Shown: positions 27,228 to 36,802 of the stretch, in pieces
Numbering within the stretch: position 1 is the stretch's first letter
Layout: each line of letters opens with the position of its first letter
Assembly: GCF_000519125.1 (NCBI RefSeq)
Contig: NZ_JAEX01000001.1
Location: 124,001 to 188,000 of the forward strand
Source of the DNA: Desulfocurvus vexinensis DSM 17965
GTDB taxonomy: Bacteria; Desulfobacterota; Desulfovibrionia; Desulfovibrionales; Desulfovibrionaceae
DNA: 64,000 bases
Direction: 5' to 3'
Position numbers and translations under genes: made by a program
The notes under the pieces: generated by a model
Databases searched by the model: none
What the model was told of the DNA's origin: nothing
The model's input: only the letters and a program-made list of their open reading frames with translations

Positions 27228-29339
27228 ATGCCCGATTCATCACTCCAGGCGCTTTTCGAGCCGCGTTCCGTGGCCGTTGTCGGCGCGTCGGGCAGCCCGG
27301 GCAAGGTCGGCCACAGCATTGTCAAGAACCTGGTTGAGGCCGGATACCAGGGGACGATTTGGCCGGTCAACCCGAAGGGCGGCGCCATCCTCGGGCTGGA
27401 CGCAGTCGCGTCCATAGCCGGGCTGCCCGAAGCGCCGGGCCTGGCCGTGATCTGCATCCCCCCGGCGCTGGTGGTCGGCGCGCTCGAGGAGCTGGGCGCG
27501 CGCGGCACCCGGGCGGCCATTGTCATCACCGCAGGCTTCAAGGAGATCGGCCGCGAGGGCTACGCCCTGGAGCAGGCCCTGGCCGAGGTCGCCCGCAGGC
27601 ACTCCATGGCCCTGCTGGGCCCGAACTGCCTCGGGCTGTGTAACACCACAGCGGGCCTGAACGCCACCTTTGCCGCCGGGCAGCCCGCGCCGGGCTCCGT
27701 GGCCTTTTTTTCCCAGTCCGGCGCGTTGTGCACCGCCATCCTCGACTGGGCCCTGGGCGAGAACATCGGCTTTTCCAAGTTCGTGAGCCTGGGCAACAAG
27801 GCCGTGCTCGACGAGTCCGACATGCTGCGCTACCTGAGCCACGACCCGCAGACCCGCGTCGTGCTCGGCTACGTGGAGAGCGTGGAGGACGGCCAGCGCT
27901 TCGTGCGCGTGGCCCGCGAGGTCACCCCGCACAAGCCGGTGATCATGATCAAGTCGGGTACCACGGCTGCCGGGGCCAAGGCCGCCTCCAGCCACACCGG
28001 GGCCATGGCCGGGTCCGAGCAGGCCTACGGCGCGGCCTTCGCCCAGGCCGGGGTCGTCCGCGTGGCCGACGTGGCCTCGCTGTTCAACCTGGCCCAGGCC
28101 TTCTCCACCCAGCCCCTGCCCCAGGGGCCGAACCTGGCCATCGTCACCAACTCCGGCGGCCCGGGCATCATGGCCGCCGACGCCGTGGAGCGCTCGGGCC
28201 TGCTCATGGCCCCGCTGTCGGGGCGCACGGTGGACGCGCTGATGCACGCCCTGCCGCCCTTCGCCTCGGCCTACAACCCCGTGGACATCATCGGCGACGC
28301 CGGGGCCGACCGCTACCGCGCGGCCCTGGAGCACGTGGCCGCCGACCCCATGGTCCACGCGCTGCTCGTGCTGCTTACGCCCACGGCCTCGGCCCAGGTG
28401 GAAGAGACGGCCCAGGCCATCATCGACGTGGCCCGGGGCTGCGCCAAGCCGGTGTTCGCCTGCTTCATGGGCGGGCGGCGCGTGGGCCCGGGCCGGGCCA
28501 TGCTCCAGGCGGCGGGCATCCCGTGCTACGCCTTCCCCGAGCCGGCCATCGCCAGCATCGAGGCCATGTACCGCTACCGCGAGTGGCAGGCCCGGCCCAT
28601 GCCCGTGGAGGTCTGCTACCGGCGCGACAAGACCCGGGCCGCGCGGGTCATCGAGCGCGCCCGGGGCGAGGGCTGCGTGGAGATCGTCGAGTTCCAGGCC
28701 CAGGAGCTGCTGGGGGCCTACGAACTGCCCGTGCCCGCCACCGAGCTGGCCCGCACCTCGGACCAGGCCGCGCGCATCGCCGCGCGCATCGGCTTCCCCG
28801 TGGTGCTCAAGATCGCCTCGCCGCAGATTTCGCACAAGACCGACGTGGGCGGGGTCAAGGTCGGGCTGGACAGCGAGGACGCCGTGCGCGCCGCCTTTTT
28901 GGACATCACCTCGCGGGCCCGGCGCCTGCGCGAGCAGGCCTACATCACCGGCTGCCTGGTGCAGGCCATGGCCCCCAAGGGCTCGCGCGAGGTCATCGTC
29001 GGCTTCAAGCGCGACGCGCAGTTCGGCCCGCTGCTCATGTTCGGCCTGGGCGGGGTGTATGTGGAGGTGCTGCGCGACATCAGCTTCCGCCTGGCGCCCT
29101 TGTCCCTGGACGACGCGCACCGGATGATCCGCGAGATCAAGTCGTATCCCCTGCTGCGCGGGGTGCGCGGGGAGCCGCCGGTGGCCTTCAAGGCCATTGA
29201 GGACATCCTGCTGACCATGTCGCAGATGGCCCAGGACTTTCCAGACATCTACGAGGCGGAGTTCAACCCCATCCTGGTGGACCACCAGGGCGCCGTGGTG
29301 GCGGACGTGCGGGTCACGTTGTGCTCGGGCGGCGGCTGA
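27228..29339 (+). CDS. Acetyl-CoA synthetase (ADP-forming), fused alpha and beta parts
   Basis: Interconverts acetyl-CoA (or another acyl-CoA), ADP and phosphate with acetate, CoA and ATP, saving or spending energy by substrate-level phosphorylation. The 703-residue single chain begins with a CoA-binding Rossmann domain (RSVAVVGASGSPGKVGHSIVKNL). Succinyl-CoA-ligase-like domains follow, with the phospho-histidine loop AASSHTGAMAGSEQAYGAAF and VTNSGGPGIMAADA. The C-terminus is an ATP-grasp domain (ARIAARIGFPVVLKIASPQI, HKTDVGGVKVGL, FNPILVDHQGAVVADVRVTL). The next gene, a DRTGG protein, follows in the same direction, hinting at shared acetyl-CoA metabolism. Acyl specificity is not readable. 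Confidence 0.9.
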   Translation: MPDSSLQALFEPRSVAVVGASGSPGKVGHSIVKNLVEAGYQGTIWPVNPKGGAILGLDAVASIAGLPEAPGLAVICIPPALVVGALEELGARGTRAAIVITAGFKEIGREGYALEQALAEVARRHSMALLGPNCLGLCNTTAGLNATFAAGQPAPGSVAFFSQSGALCTAILDWALGENIGFSKFVSLGNKAVLDESDMLRYLSHDPQTRVVLGYVESVEDGQRFVRVAREVTPHKPVIMIKSGTTAAGAKAASSHTGAMAGSEQAYGAAFAQAGVVRVADVASLFNLAQAFSTQPLPQGPNLAIVTNSGGPGIMAADAVERSGLLMAPLSGRTVDALMHALPPFASAYNPVDIIGDAGADRYRAALEHVAADPMVHALLVLLTPTASAQVEETAQAIIDVARGCAKPVFACFMGGRRVGPGRAMLQAAGIPCYAFPEPAIASIEAMYRYREWQARPMPVEVCYRRDKTRAARVIERARGEGCVEIVEFQAQELLGAYELPVPATELARTSDQAARIAARIGFPVVLKIASPQISHKTDVGGVKVGLDSEDAVRAAFLDITSRARRLREQAYITGCLVQAMAPKGSREVIVGFKRDAQFGPLLMFGLGGVYVEVLRDISFRLAPLSLDDAHRMIREIKSYPLLRGVRGEPPVAFKAIEDILLTMSQMAQDFPDIYEAEFNPILVDHQGAVVADVRVTLCSGGG

Positions 29340-29413
29340 GCCCCGGGCGGGATTTGCAACGCCGCGAAAATGGATTAGACAGGACCGACGACAGCGAGGA
29401 GGACGGCAAGACC

Positions 29414-30475
29414 ATGGCGGGAATCTACATCGGCTCCACGGCGGGCTTTTCGGGCAAGAACATGGTGGTCATGGGCCTTGGGCTGAAGCTGCAAAAAGAC
29501 GGCTTCAAGGTCGGCTACATGAAGCCCGTGGGCGCCATGCCCACGGAAGTCGAGGGCACGGCCTGGGACGAGGATGCCTACTTCGTGCAGAACATCCTGG
29601 GCCTTTCGGAGCCCGCGGGCGACGTGACCCCCGTGCTGGTGACCCAGGACTTCAAGGTCAAGGCCTTTTCGGGCCAGTGCGGCGACCTCATGGGCGGCAT
29701 CCGCGACGCCTACGCCAAGATCGCCCAGGGCAACGACGTGACCATCGTGGCGGGCTCGGGCAGCATGTACTCGGGCAAGTACTGCAACGTGGACGCCATC
29801 ACCGTGGTCCGCGAGCTGGGGCTCAAGGCCGTGGTCATCGACCGCTTCCACGACGAGCTGAAGTACGACTACCTGATGGTCATGAAGGAGGCCCTGGGCG
29901 ACGCGCTGCTGGGCGTGGTGCTCAACGACATCCCCCCCACGTTCATGGACGAGGTGGAGACCATGCTGCGCCCCTGCCTGGAGCGCCTGGGTGTGCGGGT
30001 GCTGGGCGTCATCCCCAAGGACCCGCTCATGGGCGCCATCAAGGTCTCGGACCTGGCCGAGCGCCTGGGTGGCAAGGTCATTTCCTCGCACAACAAGGCG
30101 GACAAGGTGGTGGAGAACTTCCTCATCGGCACCATGCAGGTGGAGAACTTCATGACCCACTTCCGCAAGAACAAGAACTCGGCGGTCATCGTCGGCGGCG
30201 ACCGCTCCGACGTGCAGCTCGTGGCCCTGGAGGGCAACTGCCCCTGCCTGGTGCTCACGGGCAACCTCTACCCCAACGATATCATCCTGACCCGCTCGGA
30301 AGTCCTGGAAGTGCCCATCGTCATCGTGCGCGAGGACACCTTCTCCGTGGCCAAGAAGATGGAAACCATCCTTTCGCGCCACAAGCTGCGCGACGTGATC
30401 AAGATCCGCCAGGGCGCGCAGCTGGTCAGCTCGAACATCGACTACGAGTACATCAAGAAGAGCCTGAACCTGTAG
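29414..30475 (+). CDS. AAA_26/BioD-like plus DRTGG-domain protein (phosphotransacetylase-family accessory)
   Basis: A 353-residue protein. The N-terminal 210 residues look like a dethiobiotin-synthetase-type P-loop NTPase (MAGIYIGSTAGFSGKNMVVMGLGL, GYMKPVGAMP, VVLNDIPPTF). Residues 210-330 form a DRTGG domain (VISSHNKADKVVENFLIGTMQVENF, VIVGGDRSDVQLVALEGNCPCLVLTGNL). This pair of domains is the N-terminal half of long phosphotransacetylases, here without the catalytic part. With the ADP-forming acetyl-CoA synthetase upstream, a sensing or regulatory role in acetyl-CoA/acetate balance is plausible but unproven. The transcript ends at a strong bidirectional hairpin. Confidence 0.82.
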   Translation: MAGIYIGSTAGFSGKNMVVMGLGLKLQKDGFKVGYMKPVGAMPTEVEGTAWDEDAYFVQNILGLSEPAGDVTPVLVTQDFKVKAFSGQCGDLMGGIRDAYAKIAQGNDVTIVAGSGSMYSGKYCNVDAITVVRELGLKAVVIDRFHDELKYDYLMVMKEALGDALLGVVLNDIPPTFMDEVETMLRPCLERLGVRVLGVIPKDPLMGAIKVSDLAERLGGKVISSHNKADKVVENFLIGTMQVENFMTHFRKNKNSAVIVGGDRSDVQLVALEGNCPCLVLTGNLYPNDIILTRSEVLEVPIVIVREDTFSVAKKMETILSRHKLRDVIKIRQGAQLVSSNIDYEYIKKSLNL

Positions 30476-30499
30476 CCCCGCGCGGCCAGGATGCGAAAA

Positions 30500-30529
30500 G
30501 GGCGCGCCCCGGCGGGGCGCGCCCTTTTT
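30500..30529. terminator. Bidirectional terminator between convergent genes
   Basis: GGGCGCGCCCC (30500-30510), loop GGC, GGGGCGCGCCC (30514-30524), TTTTT. AAAA precedes the stem on the other side, so it can end both the DRTGG gene and the second flgE. Confidence 0.9.
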
Positions 30530-30552
30530 CGTGCTGCGGCCCGGGGCCCGCG

Positions 30553-32079
30553 CTACTTCTTGAGCTGGTAGAGCACCTGCAGGATCTGGTCCTGGGTGGT
30601 GATGACCTTGGAGTTGGCCTGGAAGCCGCGCTCGGTGATGATCATCTTGGTGAACTCCTCGGCCATGTCCACGTTGGAGCCTTCCAGGGTGGACTGGGCG
30701 ATGGTGCCGTAGTTCACGGTGCCCGCCACGCCCTCCACGCCCTCGCCCGAGGCGCCGGTGGCCGAGAAGTGGTTGGAGCCCTCGCGGCGCAGGCCCCATT
30801 CGTTGACGAAGGTGTACAGCGGGATCTGGGCCAGCTCCTGCTTCACGCCGTTGGTGAAGTAGCCGATCATGGTGCCTGCGGCGTCCACCCCCAGGTTCAT
30901 GAGCCAGCCCATGGGGTTGCCGTCCTGGGTCTGGTAGACGGTGACGGAGCTGCCCGCCCGGCCCGTGGTGGCGAAGCTGCCCGCCGTGGCCCCCGCCATG
31001 GTCGGCAGCAGGGTTTTGTCGTGGCCGATGTCGGCGGCGCTGGCCACGGCGGAGGTCCAGCCCGAGCCCGTCAGGCCGAAGGACAGGCCGATGTCGGCGG
31101 TGCCCGGCGGGGTCCCCGCAAAGGTCATGGAAAAGGACGGCGCGCCGGACTCCGAAAGGGCGGCGGGTGTCCAGTTGGCCAGGTCGCTGGGGTCGCCGCT
31201 GCCGCTGTAGGTGAAGGCGGACACGCCCTCCAGTTCGCCCGTGGAACTGAAGGTCAGGGTGCCGGTCATGATCCGCCCGGCGGCGGAGGTTCCCGCGATG
31301 CCCGCCCGCCCGTCGGCCTGCGGCGCCGTGCCGACCACGAACTCGTAGTACGACTTGCCCCCCGCGTTGGAAACGCTGGCCTTGTCGAGGTAGACGGTCA
31401 GGTCCTGGGCGTTGCCCTGGGAGTCGTAGACGCGGATGGTGTTCTCGTAGCCGTAGGTGCCCGCGCCCAGGGGCTGGCCGTCCGCCGTGGCGCCGTTCCA
31501 GGCCTCGAAGAGCGCGAAGAACGGGTTGCCCGTGCTGGTGGTGGCGTCGATCATGGTGCCGACGTTCATGCCCATCATCACGTCGGTGGTGGCCACGGGC
31601 GGCACGGTGATCTCGCCGTTTTCGTCCAGGGGCAGGCGGATGTCGCCCGTGCTTCCGGCCACGCCGTCCGTGACGGCCTTGCCCTGGACGCGGAAGCCGT
31701 TTGGGTCCACCAGGAAGCCGTTCTTGTCGAAGCGGAAATTGCCCGCGCGGGTGTAGCGAATCACGCCGTCCTGCTCCACGCGGAAAAAGCCCTTGCCCGA
31801 GATGGCCAGGTCCGTGGTGGCGCTGCCGGCCATGAACCCGCCGTTGCGGAAATCCGTGAGCACCGCGCCCACGCCCACGCCCTGGCCTGCCTGCGAGAAC
31901 CCCGTGGTCAGCGGATTGCTGGCCGTGGTCATGGTCTGGCTGATCAGCGTGGAGAAGTGGATGTCGGTGTTCTTGAAGCCCAGGGTGTTCACGTTGGCCA
32001 GGTTGTTGCCAATGTTCTGCATGCCCGACCCGTGGGTCTTCAGCCCCGTGGCCCCGATGTACAAGGCGCCCAAGCCCAT
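30553..32079 (-). CDS. Flagellar hook protein FlgE (second copy)
   Basis: A 508-residue hook-family protein: GLGALYIGATGLKTHGSGMQNIGNNLANVNTLGFKNTDIHF at the N-terminus, ATTDLAISGKGFFRVEQDGV, YTRAGNFRFDKNGFLVDPNG, a variable domain of about 300 residues, and the C-terminal SNVDMAEEFTKMIITERGFQANSKV. It parallels the first FlgE (540 residues) in layout but differs through most of the middle. GAAGGAG lies seven bases before the ATG at 32079. It is not adjacent to other basal-body genes yet carries its own sigma54 promoter, so it is probably expressed with the flagellar regulon. Its role beside the first FlgE is open. Confidence 0.9.
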   Translation of the reverse strand: MGLGALYIGATGLKTHGSGMQNIGNNLANVNTLGFKNTDIHFSTLISQTMTTASNPLTTGFSQAGQGVGVGAVLTDFRNGGFMAGSATTDLAISGKGFFRVEQDGVIRYTRAGNFRFDKNGFLVDPNGFRVQGKAVTDGVAGSTGDIRLPLDENGEITVPPVATTDVMMGMNVGTMIDATTSTGNPFFALFEAWNGATADGQPLGAGTYGYENTIRVYDSQGNAQDLTVYLDKASVSNAGGKSYYEFVVGTAPQADGRAGIAGTSAAGRIMTGTLTFSSTGELEGVSAFTYSGSGDPSDLANWTPAALSESGAPSFSMTFAGTPPGTADIGLSFGLTGSGWTSAVASAADIGHDKTLLPTMAGATAGSFATTGRAGSSVTVYQTQDGNPMGWLMNLGVDAAGTMIGYFTNGVKQELAQIPLYTFVNEWGLRREGSNHFSATGASGEGVEGVAGTVNYGTIAQSTLEGSNVDMAEEFTKMIITERGFQANSKVITTQDQILQVLYQLKK

Positions 32080-32143
32080 GATGCTCTCCTTCAACCGTAA
32101 ACCGCACACAACCGGGGAAACAATTTCCCTCGCCGGGGCGTAT

Positions 32144-32160
32144 CGCAAGGAGCGTGCCGG
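32144..32160 (-). promoter_or_regulatory. Sigma54 promoter of the second flgE
   Basis: Minus-strand CCGGCACGCTCCTTGCG: GG-N10-GC spacing is exact, and the sequence differs from the consensus mainly at the first base of TGGCAC. The predicted leader is about 50 bases and includes the GGGAAA-CAA-TTTCCC palindrome. Confidence 0.65.
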
Positions 32161-32370
32161 GGTGGGCAACGGTGAAGAAAAGTCAAGAATGTTCAAGGCG
32201 TGGATGCCCGGCGCCTGCCCGGGCGGCAAGATGTGCCGGGCGGGCGCGGGCAGGGTTCGGGCAGAGCCGCAGGCGGGCAGGGCGCGGGCGGTCTGCTCCC
32301 CCATCGCGCACGCCGCCTGCGGCCCGGGCATGCGGCAAAGCGCCGCGCGGCCCGGGCCGTCGTGCGGGGT

Positions 32371-32391
32371 CCAGGGGCCGTTGGCCCCTGG
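32371..32391. repeat. GC-rich inverted repeat downstream of rnhA
   Basis: CCAGGGGCC-GTT-GGCCCCTGG, 9-bp perfect arms. It is followed on the plus strand by a second GC-rich dyad, roughly GGGGGC-GGAG-CCCCC. It may end the rnhA transcript; no T-tract. Confidence 0.4.
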
Positions 32392-32455
32392 CGGGGGGCC
32401 GGGGGCGGAGCCCCCTGGGCCTGCTGTCCGCTGCTCTGGCCGGGCGCGGGCGCCC

Positions 32456-32932
32456 TCAGGGTTCGAAGCCGGAGTCCTCGGGCTGGCCGGGTGTGGCGGC
32501 CTCGCGGCGGGCCAGCAGGTCGCAGCGTTCGTTCTCGCGGTCGCCGCTGTGGCCCTTGACCCAGCGGTAGTCGATGCGGTGGGCGGCCAGCAGCGGGTCC
32601 AGGAGCAGCCACAGGTCGCGGTTCTTGACGGGTTTCTTGGCGGCGGTCTGCCAGCCGTTGCGCTTCCAGTTCCTGAGCCAGCCCTTGGTCAGGGCGTGCA
32701 GGAAGTACTGGGAGTCGGAGTGCAGCACCACGGCGCAGGGCCGCGTGAGCCTGGACAGCGCCTCGATGACGGCCATGAGCTCCATGCGGTTGTTGGTGGT
32801 CAGGCGGTAGCCGCCCGAGAATTCCTTGCGCGTGTCGCCCATGGTCAGCACGCAGGCCCAGCCGCCGGGGCCGGGGTTGCCCAGGCAGGAGCCGTCGGTG
32901 TGGATGGTCACCGGGGTCGGGGAGTCGGTCAT
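32456..32932 (-). CDS. rnhA: Ribonuclease HI
   Basis: Degrades RNA in RNA-DNA hybrids. The 158-residue protein has the catalytic set: D in [19 protein letters not shown] in [16 protein letters not shown] in [14 protein letters not shown], and the final acidic residue in [21 protein letters not shown]. The start at 32932 overlaps the stop of the upstream TPM-domain gene by four bases (ATGA), so they are coupled. The window also encodes RNase HII (rnhB). Confidence 0.96.
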   Translation of the reverse strand: MTDSPTPVTIHTDGSCLGNPGPGGWACVLTMGDTRKEFSGGYRLTTNNRMELMAVIEALSRLTRPCAVVLHSDSQYFLHALTKGWLRNWKRNGWQTAAKKPVKNRDLWLLLDPLLAAHRIDYRWVKGHSGDRENERCDLLARREAATPGQPEDSGFEP

Positions 32933-33453
32933 TGCGCGGGGGTCTCTCGTGTTTCCAGGCCCATGAGCCGGTCCCAGATGCGCTTGAGGGCCATCATGAG
33001 CCCGGTGGGCCAGCTGTCGGATTCGAAGTAGGGGGCCATGTGCGCGGTCTCCAGGTCGGCGGTGAACTCCTCGCCCAGGGCCCGGCGCATCCAGGCGGGG
33101 TATTCGACGATCAGGGTCCGGGCCTGGATGTCCAGGCCCAGGAACAGGGTCTTGGACTTCAGGCGCGGCACCTCCACCGGGCCCTGGTTGATGCGCAGCA
33201 CCAGCTCGATGCCGAACTCGTCGCGGAACAGGGCGGCGAATTCGCGCAGCTGGCGCAGCTGCCCGGAGTCCAGCAGGCCGCTGGCGTCGTGCACGGCGGC
33301 GCGGCTCTGGATGTCGGCCAGGGTGCGGTCGAAATGCCGCGTGTAGAGCCAGGCCACGCCCGCGAACACGCAGATGAGCAGCAGCATGCGCACGGCGCTC
33401 ATGCCCCGGGATTCGCCGGTGTGGCGCGGCAGCAGGGAGAAACCTCGGCGCAT
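32929..33453 (-). CDS. Membrane-anchored TPM-domain protein
   Basis: A 174-residue protein with one N-terminal membrane helix (about 19-37, [19 protein letters not shown]). The following domain resembles the TPM fold ([66 protein letters not shown]). TPM proteins are periplasmic or lumenal and have been linked to photosystem repair, phosphatase activity or envelope quality control. It is truncated compared with two-helix versions: no second membrane segment or Gly-rich tail is seen. Coupled to rnhA. Confidence 0.6.
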   Translation of the reverse strand: MRRGFSLLPRHTGESRGMSAVRMLLLICVFAGVAWLYTRHFDRTLADIQSRAAVHDASGLLDSGQLRQLREFAALFRDEFGIELVLRINQGPVEVPRLKSKTLFLGLDIQARTLIVEYPAWMRRALGEEFTADLETAHMAPYFESDSWPTGLMMALKRIWDRLMGLETRETPAQ

Positions 33454-33559
33454 GGGCCTCCTCGGAGGGTTGTGCGCGGCTCGCGTCGCGCGTGGCGTGG
33501 ATGGGGCGCACGGTAGCCGCCGGGGCAGGGGCCCGTCAAGGCGCCGGGCCGGGCGCGGC

Positions 33560-34790
33560 TCAGGTGCCCTCGCCGCGCAGGGCGGCCACGGGCTCCAGCC
33601 CGGCGGCCCGGCGCGCGGGGCGCAGGCCGAAGATCAGCCCGATGGCCAGGGCCGCGCCCAGGGCCAGGAAGAAGACCTTGGCCGAGAAAAGGATCTCCAG
33701 CACGCCCAGGCGCGAGAGCAGCTGGCCCAGGCCCATGCCCAGGGCCATGCCCGCCAGGGCCCCGGCCAGGGTCAGCAGGGCGGCCTCGAGCAGGAACTGG
33801 GCGGTGATCTGCCAGCTTGTGGCGCCCATGGCCTTGCGCAGGCCGATTTCCTCGGTGCGCTCGCTGACGCTGATGTAGAACAGGTTGGCCAGCACGAACC
33901 CGCCCACGACCATGGCCGCCGTGGCCGTGACGCCCAGAAAGGCCACCAGGCTGCCCTTGAGCATGCCGATGAATTGCAGGATCTGGTCGGCGGTGAGCAG
34001 GGTGAAGTCATCGGGGGCGTCGCCGGTCAGGCCGTGCTGGTGGCGCAGCAGGGAGCGCAGGTTTTCCACGTGGGCGGCCATGCGCTCGGGGTGGTGGAAC
34101 TTCACGCGCAGGGCGCGGAAGTATTTGCGGTCCAGGTTGAAGCGCTGGGTCAGGGTGCTGATGGGCACGATCATGCGCTCGTCGATGGTGCCGTGCCCGG
34201 CGCCCACGCCGCGGTAGGCCAGCCTGCCGATGACGCGCACGGGCAGGTTGTCCACATAGACCACCTGGCCCAGGGGCGAGGCCGCGCCGAACAGGCTGGT
34301 GGCGATGGCGTCGCCGATGAGCGCGACCTTGGCCCCGTGCTGCACGTCGGCGGCGGAGATGTCGCGGCCCTCGGAGAGCGGCCAGTTCCAGGCCTGGACG
34401 TAGCCCTCGGTGGAGCCCACGAGCACGGGCAGGTCGGTGTTGCGGCTGCCCGCGCGGGCGCGCAGGCCCATGCGCGCGCGCATGGGCACCACCAGATACG
34501 CCCCGGGCAGGGACTGCTCCATGGCCCGGGCGTCATCCCAGGTCAGGGTCATGCTGCGCCGCCCCGGCGCGCGGGACATGATGTCCCCGCCCAGGACGAA
34601 CACGGCGTCGGGCCCGAAGGTGTCCACGATCTCCAGGGCCTTGCGCTGGGCGCCGTCCACGCTGGTGACGATGATGGTCAGCGCGGCGATGCCCAGGGCG
34701 ATGGCCGAGGCCACGAACACGCTGCGCAGCTTGTAGGCCCAGACGGCTTCCAGGGCGAAGGCCAGGGCGCGGCCCAGGTGGCGCAGGGTC

Positions 34791-34798
<8 letters not shown>
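33560..34798 (-). CDS. ABC transporter permease, MacB/FtsX type
   Basis: A 412-residue inner-membrane protein with one N-terminal helix (about 20-40, SVFVASAIALGIAALTIIV), a periplasmic MacB core domain of about 220 residues, and three C-terminal helices. The loop ERTEEIGLRKAMGATSWQI is the family signature. Such mechanotransmission permeases move no substrate through the membrane but drive export in the periplasm. The ATG at 34798 lies inside the ATPase gene (8-base overlap), forming a three-gene adaptor-ATPase-permease operon with the two genes upstream. No outer-membrane channel gene is adjacent. Confidence 0.9.
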
Positions 34799-35470
<672 letters not shown>

Positions 35471-35474
<4 letters not shown>

Positions 35475-36751
35475 GAGCGGCCCCTGGGCGGCCCGGGGGG
35501 GGCCTGCGGGGTGCGCGGGGCCTGGGCGCCCTGCGGGGCCTTGGTGCCGGGCAGCACGAGCTGCACGGCCACCTCGTCGCCCTCGGCCAGCCCCGAGAGA
35601 ACCTCGGTGGCGCTCACCCCGGCCAGACCCAGCTCGGGCATGATCCGCTCGGGCTTGCCCGCGCGCATGACGTACACGGCCTGCTCGCCCGCCACCCACT
35701 TCAGGGCCGCGTTGGGCAGGGCCAGCACGTTGTCCTTGACCTCGACGATGATCTGGCACTGGGTGGTCATCTCCGGGCGCAGGCTTTGGGCCTGCTCGGG
35801 GGTGATGCGCACCAGGGCCTGATAGTAGACGATGTTGTCGCGCACCTCGGGCTCGGGGTAGATCTGGTCGATGGTGCCGTGGAAGGAGGTCCCGGGCAGG
35901 GCGTCCACCTGGAACTCCACGGGCAGGCCGGGGCGCACCTGGCCGATGTCGGTCTCGTCCACGTAGATCCACATTTCCAGGCGTGTGGGGTCGAGCACGG
36001 TGATCAGGTTGGCCACCTCCAGCCCGGCGACCACGGTTTCGCCCTCCTGGACCGTGACCTGGCTGACCACGCCCGTGAGCGGGCTGACGATGCGCGTGTA
36101 GCTCAGGCGGGTCTGGATGGATTCCAGGGCCGCCTCGGCCTCGCGCACGGCCTTTCTGGCCTTGTGCAGGGTCTTTTCCGTTTCGGTGCGCGTGCGCTCC
36201 AGGGCGGCCCGGCGGGCGCGCAGGGCGCCGTCCTTGACCTGGGCCTTCTGGGCGGCGTCGTCCAGGGTGTCGCGGGCCACCAGCCCCTGGGCGAACAGGG
36301 TGCGCTGGCGCGCGGCGAAGTCGGCGGCGTAGGCGGCCTCGGCCTCGGCGGCCTCCAGGTCGGCCTGGGCCTCGGCCACGGACAGCGGGGCCACGGCGCG
36401 CGCCCGGGCCAGCTCGGCGCGCTCGCGCTCCAGGCGGGCCTGGGCCTCGGCCTGGGCCGTGCGCGCCTCGCGGTCGTCGATCTGGGCGATGAGGTCGCCC
36501 TCGCGCACGCTGTCGCCGATCTTCACGCGCATGGAGGTCAGGCGGCCCGTGGCCTGGGCGCCGATCTTGACGATGGCCCCGACCTGGGCCTTGACGATGC
36601 CCGTGGCTTCGAGCTGGCTGCGCACGGTGCCGCGCGTGACCTTGGCCGTGGCCAGGACCTGGATCTCGCCCGCGCGGCGGCCCGTGGTCCAGAACAGGGC
36701 CGCCACGACGGCTGCCGCGACGAGGGCGGCGAGAATGAACTTCTTGCGCAC
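35471..36751 (-). CDS. Periplasmic adaptor (membrane fusion) protein, MacA/HlyD-like
   Basis: A 426-residue protein with an N-terminal signal-anchor (FILAALVAAAVVAALFW). The lipoyl half-motif IVKIGAQATGRLTSMRVKIGDSVREGDLIAQID is followed by a long Ala/Glu/Arg-rich coiled coil of about 120 residues. The second lipoyl half is RIVSPLTGVVSQVTVQEGETVV, then beta-barrel and membrane-proximal domains. The tail is Pro-rich. It bridges the ABC permease to an outer-membrane channel in MacAB-TolC-type pumps. First gene of the exporter operon and 51 bases after the AOR gene, so readthrough is possible. Confidence 0.9.
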
Positions 36752-36802
36752 GGGCAGACCCCCTGGTTGCAGTGGGCGGATGGCGTTGGGCCTGCGGGCA
36801 GC

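Larger units (their letters stand above)
32080..32455. other. Spacer between the second flgE and rnhA
   Basis: This 376-base stretch contains the sigma54 promoter of the second flgE (32144-32160). It also holds a leader palindrome GGGAAA-CAA-TTTCCC (32115-32129) and a GC-rich perfect inverted repeat CCAGGGGCC-GTT-GGCCCCTGG (32371-32391) downstream of rnhA. Between them nothing coding is supported. Confidence 0.6.
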
